Assembly (NCBI GenBank): GCA_937936615.1
Contig: CALDDN010000024.1
Coordinates: forward strand, 1 to 57,996
Reading direction: 5' to 3'
Length of the DNA stretch: 57,996 nucleotides
Source of the DNA: an uncultured Bacteroidia bacterium
Lineage (GTDB): Bacteria; Bacteroidota; Bacteroidia; J057; CALDDN01
Shown: piece by piece, positions 19,823-29,417 of the stretch
Layout: every line of letters starts with the position of its first letter
Numbering within the stretch: the first letter of the stretch is position 1
Position numbers and translations under genes: made by a program
Notes under the pieces: generated by a model
The model's input: only the letters and a program-made list of their open reading frames with translations
Database searches by the model: none
Told to the model about the DNA's origin: nothing

Positions 19823-20400
19823 TCCTGCCCATCATCGCCTACGGCAACGCCGTTTTGCGGCAAAAAAATCAGGAGGTCGGCCCCAACACCCCTGACCTCG
19901 AAACTTTTATCGGAGATCTTTTTGAGACGATGGACAATGCCTCAGGGGTGGGGCTGGCTGCCCCGCAGGTGGGGCGTTCGCTGCGGCTCTTCGTCGTCGA
20001 CGGGGGGCCAATGGCCGAACGTTACCCCGGCGAGCCGGAGCTGCTTACTTTCCGTCAGGTTTTTCTCAACCCGCAGATTCTGCAGCAGGAGGGCGAGCCT
20101 TGGGCCTTTGAGGAAGGTTGCCTGAGCATCCCGGGCATCCGGGAAAGCGTTTCGCGCAAGCCCCAGCTCACCATCCGCTACTGCGACGCGCAGTTCAACG
20201 AGCGCACCGAAACCTACAGCGGTATCCGTGCCCGCATTATCCAGCACGAGTACGACCACCTGGAGGGGGTGTTGTTCATCGATTACCTGAGTCCGCTCAA
20301 AAAGCAGCTGCTGCAGCCCAAGCTCCAGCGTATTGCCCGCGGGGCCATGCAGGAGGATTACCCCATGAGCTACACGCGTCGCACGCGTGCCCGCCGCTGA
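19819..20400 (+). CDS. def: peptide deformylase
   Basis: GVGLAAPQVG, EEGCLSIPGI, IIQHEYDHLEGVLFIDYL motifs; ATGA overlap with ruvX. Confidence 0.96.
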   Translation: MILPIIAYGNAVLRQKNQEVGPNTPDLETFIGDLFETMDNASGVGLAAPQVGRSLRLFVVDGGPMAERYPGEPELLTFRQVFLNPQILQQEGEPWAFEEGCLSIPGIRESVSRKPQLTIRYCDAQFNERTETYSGIRARIIQHEYDHLEGVLFIDYLSPLKKQLLQPKLQRIARGAMQEDYPMSYTRRTRARR

Positions 20401-20430
20401 TCAGGGCGATGGGGTTTGGGGGGGCTTGAG

Positions 20431-22674
20431 TCAGACGACCATTGGGCGGGGGGGAGCGGCCTCTGGGTATTTGATGCGGCTGTGGTGGATGCTCTGGAGC
20501 AGGGCCACCAGCTCGCGTTTGATGATGCTCAGGTCGTGGAAGGTGAGCTGGGCCTCGTCGAGCTGGTGGTCGTTGATCTTGGCGGTGATGATGTTGTGCA
20601 CCAGGCGGCTGATGTCTTCGGCGGTGGGGTTATCGAGGCTGCGGGCGGCTGCTTCGACCGAGTCGGCCAGCATGACGATGGCCAGTTCCTTGGTCGAGGG
20701 CAGGGGACCCGGATAGCGGAACTGCTGTTCGTCGGTGGACTTGGGGGGCAGGGGCAGTTCCAGATGCTTGCGGTAGAAGAACTCGACGCGGGAGGTGCCG
20801 TGGTGGGTGAGGATGAACTCGACGATTTCCTCGGGCAGGCGTTTCTCGCGGGCCAGCTCGGCTCCGTGGACGACGTGGTCGATGATGATGCGGGCACTTT
20901 CGAGTGGGCTGAGACCTTCGTGGGGGCTGGTATCCGATTTCTGGTTTTCGGTAAAAAACTCGGCTCTGGCCATCTTGCCGATGTCGTGAAAGAGGCCCCC
21001 CACGTGCACGAGTACGGGATTGGCACCGATGCGCTTGGCCACTTCCTCGGCGATGTTGGCCACCTGCAGGCTGTGCTGGTAGGTGCCCGGGGCTTTGCGG
21101 GCCAGCTCTTTGAGCACCGGATGGTCGGTGTCGAGCAGTTCCATGAACGTGAGGTCGGAGGTCAGCCCGAAAAAGCGTTCGATGAAGTAGATGAGTGGAT
21201 AGGTGCCCAGCGTGAAAGCGACGTTGACGACAAAGAGGATCAGGTTGGCATAGGGAATGTCAATCAGGCTGCCTTTCTGGTAGAGCTGGTAGGCGATGAA
21301 GGTGGCGCAGTAGGCCAGCAGGGCGATACCGGCCGTCTGAAAGAACTGCGCCCGCCGCTTGAGCCGCGTGAGGTTGAAGACGACCATCGAGCCGGCCACC
21401 ATCTGCACCAGAAAAACCTCGAAGTTACTTTGGCAGATCAGCCCGGCCAGAATCGAGAGGATGGTATTACTGAAATAAGCTACGCGGTCGTCGAAAAAGA
21501 CGGTGATCATCAGGGGGGCCATGCACAGGGGCACGATGAAAACCAGGTTGAGTTCGAGGGATGAACCGTTTTGCAGTGCGATATTCTGCACGGCGGTCAG
21601 CAGCGCGAGCATCAGCAGGTAGATGCTGAAGAGCAGCAGGAAGCCCCGTCGCCGGTAGTAGATGCGGCGGCGGTTGAGCCGCAGGAAGAAGGCCACCATC
21701 GTTACGAGCAGCACCACCAGCACCAGCTGGCCTACAAAGCGCAGGCTCTCGGCCGTGCGGTCGCTGCCGGCCTGGAAGAGCTCGAAGCTCAAGGCCCGCA
21801 GTTGCCGGGCCCGCTCGGCGGTGATGGGTTCGCCCGGGCGGATGATTACCTCGCCCTGCTTGACAACGCCGTAGTGGGGCAGCACCATGGCCAGGGCGGC
21901 TTGCCGCTCGGCTTCGTTAAGCTCCTCGCTATAGGCGTAGTTGGGCTTGACAAAGTAAAAAATAGTTTGCTGAACCATGCGGGCCTCTTCGCCCTCCAAA
22001 TCCTTGAGTTTATCCTGGGTGTAGGTGAGCAGGCGGCTGCGGTCGAAGACCTGGCTCACTTCGCGCCGCCGTTTTTCGAGGCCCGGTTTGCTGCGCAGCG
22101 AGAGGTAGGGACTGTTCAGCTCGCTGACCTGCCGGTCGATGTAACCTATCCGATAGATCTGTTCCATCAGCTGGGAAGCCCGCTCGGCATTGCGCCGCAG
22201 CAGATCGGGCCGTTCGACGTAGTGGCGGAACAGCTCGGGGGGCAGTGTCGGGCGCAGTTCACTGGTCCGGAGTTCGCCGCCGGTGCGCCGCTGCTGCTGC
22301 ACCAGTTCCTGCAGCTGCTCGAACCAGTCGGCCAGCTTCTGCTGCTGGGTTTCGGCTACGCCCGCCTGCTCGAGAAAGACGGCGGGCAGGCTGGCCGCTA
22401 CCTGGGCTTTTTCCTCGCGGTAGGCGGCCTCGTCCTTGCGGATCGGGAAATCGAAGGGGGCCACTACCTCGCTCTGCTGCCACACCTGGCCTACTTCGTA
22501 GGTGGCAAACTGCCCCGAACGGCCGGGCAGCAGCAGGGCCGTAGCCAGAGCAAAGCCTGAAAGTACGGCCAGGCGGAAATACGAGCGGTTGTAGATCAGG
22601 TGCGCGAAGAGGCTGAACCGCCCCAAGCCCTTGGCCCGCTCCATCCAGGGCGGTAGCTGCTCTTTCGAGATCAT
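20431..22674 (-). CDS. 7TM-7TMR-HD membrane protein (PgpH-like HD phosphohydrolase, probable cyclic-di-nucleotide phosphodiesterase)
   Basis: N-terminal extracytoplasmic region, multiple TM helices, cytoplasmic HD domain HVGGLFHDIGKMARAEFFTENQ...ADSVEAAARSL. Confidence 0.88.
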   Translation of the reverse strand: MISKEQLPPWMERAKGLGRFSLFAHLIYNRSYFRLAVLSGFALATALLLPGRSGQFATYEVGQVWQQSEVVAPFDFPIRKDEAAYREEKAQVAASLPAVFLEQAGVAETQQQKLADWFEQLQELVQQQRRTGGELRTSELRPTLPPELFRHYVERPDLLRRNAERASQLMEQIYRIGYIDRQVSELNSPYLSLRSKPGLEKRRREVSQVFDRSRLLTYTQDKLKDLEGEEARMVQQTIFYFVKPNYAYSEELNEAERQAALAMVLPHYGVVKQGEVIIRPGEPITAERARQLRALSFELFQAGSDRTAESLRFVGQLVLVVLLVTMVAFFLRLNRRRIYYRRRGFLLLFSIYLLMLALLTAVQNIALQNGSSLELNLVFIVPLCMAPLMITVFFDDRVAYFSNTILSILAGLICQSNFEVFLVQMVAGSMVVFNLTRLKRRAQFFQTAGIALLAYCATFIAYQLYQKGSLIDIPYANLILFVVNVAFTLGTYPLIYFIERFFGLTSDLTFMELLDTDHPVLKELARKAPGTYQHSLQVANIAEEVAKRIGANPVLVHVGGLFHDIGKMARAEFFTENQKSDTSPHEGLSPLESARIIIDHVVHGAELAREKRLPEEIVEFILTHHGTSRVEFFYRKHLELPLPPKSTDEQQFRYPGPLPSTKELAIVMLADSVEAAARSLDNPTAEDISRLVHNIITAKINDHQLDEAQLTFHDLSIIKRELVALLQSIHHSRIKYPEAAPPRPMVV

Positions 22675-22809
22675 AAACTAAGTTAAGGAATTAACGGCCC
22701 GCAGCCGCGGTAGACCCGCAAAAAGGCACTCGAGGGCGGCCCTTTTGGTGGGTCTGAGGCTTGACGGACGGGGACCTCTGCCGGCGGCCGGCCTGCCGAC
22801 CGCCGAGGG

Positions 22810-22959
22810 CTAGCCGCGCAGCCAGCTCAGCAGCGCATCGGCCCCGAAATAGAATACGACGAGCCAGCCGATGCCTTTCAGAAAAAAGAACAGGAAAGCC
22901 GCCAGGCCCATGCGCTTGAGCCATCGCGGAAGTTGAAAGAAGCCGGCTGACGATTTCAT
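22810..22959 (-). CDS. 49-aa single-pass membrane protein, not in the supplied ORF track
   Basis: Translation of the reverse strand: MKSSAGFFQLPRWLKRMGLAAFLFFFLKGIGWLVVFYFGADALLSWLRG*; ATG at 22959-22957, TAG at 22812-22810; sits just upstream of the PgpH-like gene on the same strand. Confidence 0.6.
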   Translation of the reverse strand: MKSSAGFFQLPRWLKRMGLAAFLFFFLKGIGWLVVFYFGADALLSWLRG

Positions 22960-23037
22960 GAATGCAAAGTTCTAGACTAATTTCTCTTTATACCAATTCT
23001 AAACAAAAAAAACTCGTCCCTCGTTCAGTCGGTCCGA

Positions 23038-25686
23038 TCAGGCTAGCAGGTTGCGGTAGGCCGCCTCATTGCCCGAGAGGGCTGCCGATTCGAGGGCGGC
23101 CTTCCAGCTGGCGACGCCGGCTTCGGCTTCGGGCAGGTTATCCAGCACATCGAGCACTTCGGAAATCGAATAGAGCGGCAGGGCCTGCAGTCGCTTCAAA
23201 GCGTCCGTGTGCGCGGCACGGTAGGCCGCCGAAAGCGTGGCCGGCTCGGGTTCAAGCTGTTTGACCGTACTTATGTTTGCATTTTCTTCCATAAGCCAAA
23301 CGTTTGGCAGGTTAAAACTAAAAATCGTATACCGCCCCACCTCCGACTCCACGCCGATTTGCCCGCCGTGGGCTTCGACGGTCAGGCGGCAGAACGTCAG
23401 GCCCAGGCCCGTACTGCGCAGTTTGCCCGACGCCTGCCCGCCATCCACCTGCGAAAACTTGTCGAAGATCCGTTCGAGCTGGTCGGGCGGAATGCCCCGT
23501 CCGTGATCGGTTACGCGGAATACCGCGCCGCGCTCCTGATGCGCAACCGCTTCAATTTCGATGCGATCGCCGGTGGGGGCGTATTTGATGGCGTTGGTCA
23601 GCAGGTTGACCAGCACCCGAACGATGAGTTCGCCGTCGGCCTCGACGGTCAGGCGGGGGTCGGCTTTCAGCTCGAAGCCGATCTGCTTCTGTACGGCCAG
23701 GAAGTCGGTCTGATCGACGGCCTGCACGATGAGGGCGGCGGCCGGTTGGGGGGCGGGTTTGAGTACGAAGGCGGCCTCTTCGTACTTCTGGATGTCGAGC
23801 AGGTTGAGCACCAGCTGGCTCATCTGCTGGCCCGCCCCGCGGATGACGTTCAGACGGCTGGCTTCGGGGGGCAGGGCGGCCATGGCCAGCACGGCGTTGA
23901 GGGGATTCTTGAGGTCGTGGACGATCATCCCCGTCAGCTGCTCTTTCATGCGGTCGAGTTCGACGAGGCGGTCGTTGGTGCTGTTGAGCTGGTCGCGCTG
24001 GGCGATAATCTCGCTGTTCTGGGCTTCGATCTCGGCTTTCTGTTGGCTGATGTGCTCGTTGAGCAGGCGCAAATCGGCATTGGCCTGCAGTTCCTTGAGG
24101 CGCGAGCGGTAGAGGATGTAGGCGATGGCCAACAGCAGCAGCAGGCCCACGGCGGCCGAGATCAGGAGGAATTGCTGGCTTTCCAGCTCGGCCTCTTTGG
24201 CGATGCGCTCGCGTTCCAGCCGCTCGAAGATGGCCAGGTTGGCCAGACTGTCGCGCTCGCGCTGGCGGTCGCGCTCTGCGATCTGCTGCGAGAGGCGCAG
24301 GCTTCTGGCTTCGAGCAGGGCCTGCTGCTGCGCATTGGCCAGACTGTCCTGAATGAATTTAGTTCGTTGTTCTTTGAGGATCACGTCTTTGCGCAGCCGA
24401 TCGGCATCGAGGCGCGAAATTTTGAGGTCCCGTTTGGTCAGTTCTTTTTCGGCTTCGAACTGGGCTTCGAGGCGGCCCAGGGCGCGGGCCTGCTCGTTGC
24501 TGCGCGTCGAATCGACGTAGCGTAGAAACAGCTGGTGGGCTGCAAAGGCTGCCTCCCACTTGCCCCGCGCGGAGTCCGCCTGGTAGAGGGCTTTGGCCGC
24601 CTCCCGCTTGTATTCGAGGTTGTCGACGGCCTGAGCCAGGGTCAGAGCCTGTTGCGCATACCAGTGGGCCGAATCGGTGGCTCCCAGCAGCAGGTGCAGC
24701 GTCGATAGTTTGGCCTGATCGATGGCCATGCGCGGCCGGTCGCCCAGGGCCTGCCCCATCAGGTAGCTGCGGCGAAAGAACGAAAGTGCCGATTCCAGCT
24801 GGCCCCGGTTCATGTGGATCGAACCGATGTTGCTCAGGCAGTTGGCCGCACTTGCCCGATTGCCCAGCTTCATGTAGAGGGCCAGGCTGGCTTGTAACTG
24901 CGCGAGGGCTGCGTCGTAATCGCCCTTGCGGGCCTCGAGCATGCCGATGTTGTTGAGTACCGAGGCGATCCCCGAGGGGTGGCCTGCCACTTCAAACATT
25001 GCCAGGCTGCGCTTGAAATATTCCAGAGCCAGATCGTCCTGTCCCTGTTTTTCGTAGACCCCTCCAATGTTTTTGAGGCAGGCAGCCACGCGGTCGGGCC
25101 TGCCCAGCTTCTCCGTAAGCTGCAAGGTGGCCAGAAATTGCTGCAGGGCCTCGGCGTATTCCCCGCGGTGCAGGTGAACGAGGCCGATGTTCGAGCGCGT
25201 GCGGCTTTCGCTCTCGCGGTTGCCTGCCTGCTGGCTCAGGGCCACGGCTTGGTAATAATGCTCCAGGGCCTCGACAAAGCGGCCCTGCTGATAGTACAGA
25301 TTTCCGATGTTGGACCGCGTTGACGACTCGCCCTCGAGGTCGCCCACTTCTTTCCGGATGGGCAGGCTTTGCTGATAACAGGACAGGGCCTTGTCGTATT
25401 CCCCCAAAAAGAAATGGCCATTGCCCAGGTTGTTGAGGCACATCGCTTCCCCTTTGCGGTCGCCGTGTTTCCGGCAGATGTCCAGCCCCCGGGTACCCGC
25501 TTCGAAGCTTTCGGCCATCTGGCCCGCTTTGCGCAGTTCGACACCCAACCAGCATAGGCTGCGTCCCCGCGTCGTATCGATCCGCGTCGTTTCGATCACG
25601 CGCCGCAGTGAGTCGATTTTTGCTGGCTGGGCCACCAATGCAACCCAGTCCAGCAACAGCCACAGGAGGACAGCCCCAAGCCTCAT
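23038..25686 (-). CDS. TPR-containing sensor histidine kinase
   Basis: N-terminal leader, about 8 TPRs (e.g. NNLGNGHFFLGEYDKALSCYQQSL), TM segment FLLISAAVGLLLLLAIAYILY, HisKA MIVHDLKNPLNAVL, HATPase NLLTNAIKYAP / DHGRGIPPDQLERIFDKF / STGLGLTFCRLTVEAHGG. Confidence 0.92.
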   Translation of the reverse strand: MRLGAVLLWLLLDWVALVAQPAKIDSLRRVIETTRIDTTRGRSLCWLGVELRKAGQMAESFEAGTRGLDICRKHGDRKGEAMCLNNLGNGHFFLGEYDKALSCYQQSLPIRKEVGDLEGESSTRSNIGNLYYQQGRFVEALEHYYQAVALSQQAGNRESESRTRSNIGLVHLHRGEYAEALQQFLATLQLTEKLGRPDRVAACLKNIGGVYEKQGQDDLALEYFKRSLAMFEVAGHPSGIASVLNNIGMLEARKGDYDAALAQLQASLALYMKLGNRASAANCLSNIGSIHMNRGQLESALSFFRRSYLMGQALGDRPRMAIDQAKLSTLHLLLGATDSAHWYAQQALTLAQAVDNLEYKREAAKALYQADSARGKWEAAFAAHQLFLRYVDSTRSNEQARALGRLEAQFEAEKELTKRDLKISRLDADRLRKDVILKEQRTKFIQDSLANAQQQALLEARSLRLSQQIAERDRQRERDSLANLAIFERLERERIAKEAELESQQFLLISAAVGLLLLLAIAYILYRSRLKELQANADLRLLNEHISQQKAEIEAQNSEIIAQRDQLNSTNDRLVELDRMKEQLTGMIVHDLKNPLNAVLAMAALPPEASRLNVIRGAGQQMSQLVLNLLDIQKYEEAAFVLKPAPQPAAALIVQAVDQTDFLAVQKQIGFELKADPRLTVEADGELIVRVLVNLLTNAIKYAPTGDRIEIEAVAHQERGAVFRVTDHGRGIPPDQLERIFDKFSQVDGGQASGKLRSTGLGLTFCRLTVEAHGGQIGVESEVGRYTIFSFNLPNVWLMEENANISTVKQLEPEPATLSAAYRAAHTDALKRLQALPLYSISEVLDVLDNLPEAEAGVASWKAALESAALSGNEAAYRNLLA

Positions 25687-25812
25687 TATTTTGTAATGGC
25701 TTAAACTTAAGCAGGACCGGCGAAAATTCCAAAAATCAATCTGTCATCCGGGCGTGGTGTTCCACCTATCCGGTACCGCAACTCAAGCCAGTTTAGCCGA
25801 ATCGGAATTGAC

Positions 25813-28020
25813 TCAGAAACGGAATCGGACGTAGGCCGCAAAGCTGCGTCCGTCCGAGGGCCAGATGCCCGGTCCGGGATAGAACGTAGGCCGCTTCGTG
25901 AAATAGGCGCGGTTCAGAACATTGTTGGCAGTCAGCTGCAGGCTCAGCCGCGGCCAGGGACTCCAGCTCACATTGAGGTCAAGCAGCGTGTAGTCCGGAA
26001 CCCAGCCTACGGTTCCGCTGGCATTGGCCACGCGGGTGTTGAAGGGGTCGGCGTAGTGGCCGCTGACGGTACTCAGCAGCACGCTGGCCGAGAGCTGCCG
26101 CCAGCGCAGGCGTGCACCGTTGCGGCTGCTCCAGTTCGAAACGCCTTCCAGTCGTCGCCCCTTCAGGCCGGCGTTTTCGCCAGAGGCCTGCCGCAGCTCG
26201 CCCCCCGTGTACCGCCCATCCATCCACGCGGTAGCCGTAAAAAGATTGACAGTCAGGTAAGGCAAAAGCCTGAACTGCCGTTCGAGGTAGAGTTCGAGGC
26301 CATAGGTGCGGCTGTTGCCCGTGTTGGTGCGCAGCAGTTCAAAGCTTCCCCCGTCAGGGGCAACGAGCGTACCGATGCGGTTGCGGTATTCAATCCAGAA
26401 GGCGTTCACATCCCACTGCCAGTCAGCCCATTGGCCCCGCCAGCCCAGTTCGGCGTTGCTGCCGCGGCCGTCGCGCAGGTTGGGATCGATGCGCTCGAAG
26501 ACGCTGCCGGGCACCCATTCCTTGAGCAGCACCGGCCGGTACGACTGGGCCCAACCCGCGTACAGCTCGCTTGCAGCGTTGATCCGGAAATCGAGGGCCA
26601 AGCCCCCCAGCAGGAAATTCCGGTCAAAGCCATCGGGCAGGCTCTCGGCGGGGTAATTGCGCAGTTGCCACGCCAAGTTCGAACGGCCCCGTTCATAGCG
26701 CAGCCCCGGGGTCAGGCCCAGCCGTGCCCCTACCGGAAAGCGGTTTTGTACGAAAACCGCCCCATGCCCCGTCCGCATTTCGATCCACCGGCCCCAGCCC
26801 GGTTCCACGAGTTGCAGGTCGTAGTCGCTGCCTGTTGTTCCGCGTCCCTGCTGCCAGCGCGTCATGCGGTTGTTCAGGTATTGAATGCCGCAAGCGAGCG
26901 TGGCACTGTCGCCCAGCAGGGCGTAGCGATGCGTCAGTCGAACCTCAAACGTCCGGCTCTGGTAACGGTCGATGTCGACCTGGCGCGGTGCGAAGCTGCC
27001 CGTTTGCCGGTCGATGGTGTCGGCCACGGTGGCCGGTCGGTCGAAAAGTACGCTGTTGCGATCGCCGACCAGCGTCGAGGCCAGCACCTGCAGGCGCGTA
27101 GTGGATCGCAGCTGCCAGCCCAGGCGCAGGCCCACGAGGTGGATGTCGGGGCTGTAGTAGTTGCGGGCGCGGGTGGCCTGCCGCGGATCAGCCGCAAACT
27201 GGGCATCGGTCAGCGGGCCGGGCAGCTGGTACAAATAGTAGGAGTGGTGCCAGCTCAAATCCACGCTCACACCCGCCCCCAGATCGACACCTAGGTTCAG
27301 ACCCTGGCCCTCGGTTTGCGAGCGGCTGTTCTGGCGGTAGCCCGTGCTGCTGCGTCGGCTCAGGTAGCCCCCGTACCGCCACCGCCCCTGCCGACCGCCC
27401 GCCGAGAGGTACGTACTGACCAAACCAAACGACCCCAGCCCGCTGACCGATTCCACCGCCAGAGCCTGCCCCACTGGCGGCTGCCGCGTGTGATACTGCA
27501 AGAGGCCACCCAGCTGCGAGCCGTACTGCAGCGCAGCCGTCCCCCGTACCAGCTCGATGCGCTCCACCGCCTCCCACGGCAGACTCAAATGGCTGGCCGG
27601 ATAGCCGAAGAGGTCGGAATTGGCCAGCAGTCCATCGACCCGCTGGTTGAATTCCCACCCGCGGTGGGGGTCAAGCCCTCGTACGGCGATGTTGACCTGA
27701 TTGCCGGTGCCGTCCATATCGTAGACCATCAGGCCCGGAACTTTGGCCAGAACCTGACGGGCCAGCTTGTCGGCCAGCACCGATTCGGTCGAATCGAGCG
27801 TAACCGTCTCGCTTTTGATGCCGGAAAGCAGAAAAACCCCGCCACGGGCCGGCAGGGGGCTGAACCCTCCAAAACTGCCACGGGCGTGTATTTCGATCGG
27901 TTCGAGCTGGCGTTCCCGCAGGCTGTCGGGATTTTGGGCATCGAGCTGAACCGAGGCCAGCAGACCGCACAGCAACAAACCTGCCCGACCGCATCTCTCC
28001 ATTACTTTTAATACACTCAT
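25813..28020 (-). CDS. TonB-dependent outer-membrane receptor (FecA-like)
   Basis: Plug motifs VNIAVRGLDPHRGWEFNQRVDG, WEAVERIELVRGTAALQYGSQLGGLLQYHTR; C-terminal TANNVLNRAYF...SFAAYVRFRF. Confidence 0.92.
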   Translation of the reverse strand: MSVLKVMERCGRAGLLLCGLLASVQLDAQNPDSLRERQLEPIEIHARGSFGGFSPLPARGGVFLLSGIKSETVTLDSTESVLADKLARQVLAKVPGLMVYDMDGTGNQVNIAVRGLDPHRGWEFNQRVDGLLANSDLFGYPASHLSLPWEAVERIELVRGTAALQYGSQLGGLLQYHTRQPPVGQALAVESVSGLGSFGLVSTYLSAGGRQGRWRYGGYLSRRSSTGYRQNSRSQTEGQGLNLGVDLGAGVSVDLSWHHSYYLYQLPGPLTDAQFAADPRQATRARNYYSPDIHLVGLRLGWQLRSTTRLQVLASTLVGDRNSVLFDRPATVADTIDRQTGSFAPRQVDIDRYQSRTFEVRLTHRYALLGDSATLACGIQYLNNRMTRWQQGRGTTGSDYDLQLVEPGWGRWIEMRTGHGAVFVQNRFPVGARLGLTPGLRYERGRSNLAWQLRNYPAESLPDGFDRNFLLGGLALDFRINAASELYAGWAQSYRPVLLKEWVPGSVFERIDPNLRDGRGSNAELGWRGQWADWQWDVNAFWIEYRNRIGTLVAPDGGSFELLRTNTGNSRTYGLELYLERQFRLLPYLTVNLFTATAWMDGRYTGGELRQASGENAGLKGRRLEGVSNWSSRNGARLRWRQLSASVLLSTVSGHYADPFNTRVANASGTVGWVPDYTLLDLNVSWSPWPRLSLQLTANNVLNRAYFTKRPTFYPGPGIWPSDGRSFAAYVRFRF

Positions 28021-28149
28021 GGCTAAAGAACTATTTTTTTAAATTTTAAATTTATTTTTCAAAAATTAAACGTTTACTATAAAATATAAACAAGATTCCA
28101 GATACCACGAGATATGGCCCGTGCGCGTTGGCAAGCCCCGCGGCCAAGG

Positions 28150-29352
28150 TCAAATTCGCGTTCGAATCAGCGCATCGAGGTCGGCGGCGCGGTGGTCGAA
28201 GGTATGGTCGCGCAGGGTGCGCCGCTGGCCGGCCTCGGCGATGCGCTTCCGTTCCGCCGGATGATCGAGCAGCCAGCGGGCTTTTTCGATGCATTCGGCG
28301 GGGCTGCGGAAGGTTACCACTTCGCTGTCCTCGGCAAAATAATCGCCCAGATTGGGTTTCCAGTCCGTAAGCAGGCAGGTGCCTACCCCTGTCGTTTCGT
28401 AGAGGCGCATGTTGCTGGCCATGGCCTGGTCGTCGCGGTGGGTGTTGAGCACGATCGATGCATCGGCCAGCAGCTGGAGCATCTCGTTGCCGAAAACGGG
28501 CGGTCGCAGGTGGGGCAGCAGCTTCGGATTGACGGGCAGCCGCGGAAAGTCAGGCAGGTCGAGCACGTGCTCCAGGTAGCGGAAGCGGCTGAGCAGTCGC
28601 CGCAAAGGCGGCAGCTGCTGGATGAACCATACCGCCGGATAGATCAGCTGCTTGGCGTGTGTCTTCCAGCGGTGCCAGTCCGTGGCATAGCGCAGGGCCG
28701 TGCTGTAGATTTCGATGGGCATGCCCCGATCCACCAGCTCGGCCAGCAGGCGGTCGCGTCCGTAGTGGTAGTTGGCCCGCCGGATGATGCTGCCCGCAAA
28801 TATGAAGCGGTTGGCATCGGGAGCTTTGCGGAACTGCTCGATGAGTGGCGGATGAAAGGCGTGCGCCACCAGAGCATGAGGCACCCCGTGCGCCCGGTAC
28901 TGGGCCAGCGTGTCGGGCGAACTCGAGACCATCAACTCGGCCCAGCGGTAGAGTTCCGTATCGATGACGCTCACCCCGATCATCACCAGGGCCAGCCGGA
29001 TCGAGGGGTTGTTCTCGCGCATGGCCCGCAGCAGCCGCGAGAGGTGATGATGAAAGATCACCACATCGGGCGCAAACCGCCGCACCAGTTCCAGGGCCAG
29101 GGCCTCGGTCGAGGCGGGGGGCACACCGTTTTCCCGTGCCCAGGTCTCGAGCAGATCGGCCGTGCCAAAAGGCACAAGCAGCACCTCGTAGCCTCGGCGT
29201 GTCAGGGCTTCGGCCCAGCCCCGCTGCCAGTAGTTGTAATGCAGCTGGGCTTCGAGGCGGGCCGCGAAATCGAGGCTCTCGTAATGCGGAAAGTCCCGCA
29301 ACAGCACCGCCCGCTCGACCGGTGCAAAAAGGCTGAAGAGTACCAGTTTCAT
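28150..29352 (-). CDS. glycosyltransferase, CgeB/family-1-like
   Basis: C-terminal SNMRLYETTGVGTCLLTDWKPNLGDYFAEDSEVVTFRSPAECIEKARWLLDHPAERKRIAEAGQRRTLRDHTFDHR is typical of the Glyco_trans_1_2 family. Confidence 0.83.
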   Translation of the reverse strand: MKLVLFSLFAPVERAVLLRDFPHYESLDFAARLEAQLHYNYWQRGWAEALTRRGYEVLLVPFGTADLLETWARENGVPPASTEALALELVRRFAPDVVIFHHHLSRLLRAMRENNPSIRLALVMIGVSVIDTELYRWAELMVSSSPDTLAQYRAHGVPHALVAHAFHPPLIEQFRKAPDANRFIFAGSIIRRANYHYGRDRLLAELVDRGMPIEIYSTALRYATDWHRWKTHAKQLIYPAVWFIQQLPPLRRLLSRFRYLEHVLDLPDFPRLPVNPKLLPHLRPPVFGNEMLQLLADASIVLNTHRDDQAMASNMRLYETTGVGTCLLTDWKPNLGDYFAEDSEVVTFRSPAECIEKARWLLDHPAERKRIAEAGQRRTLRDHTFDHRAADLDALIRTRI

Positions 29353-29404
29353 GATCTATGGCCGCAAGTTCGCACACGAGGGCATTTTTCGGATGCAAAG
29401 AGCC

Positions 29405-29412
29405 TATTTTTG
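29405..29412 (+). promoter_or_regulatory. Bacteroidota -7 element TATTTTTG immediately before the FkbM gene
   Basis: TAnnTTTG match ending 5 bp before the ATG at 29418. Confidence 0.4.
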
Positions 29413-29417
29413 AGGCG

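Noticed and set aside
20416-21564. 382-aa plus-strand ORF
   Set aside because: Antisense to the PgpH-like HD protein, whose TM and HD motifs clearly define the real frame.
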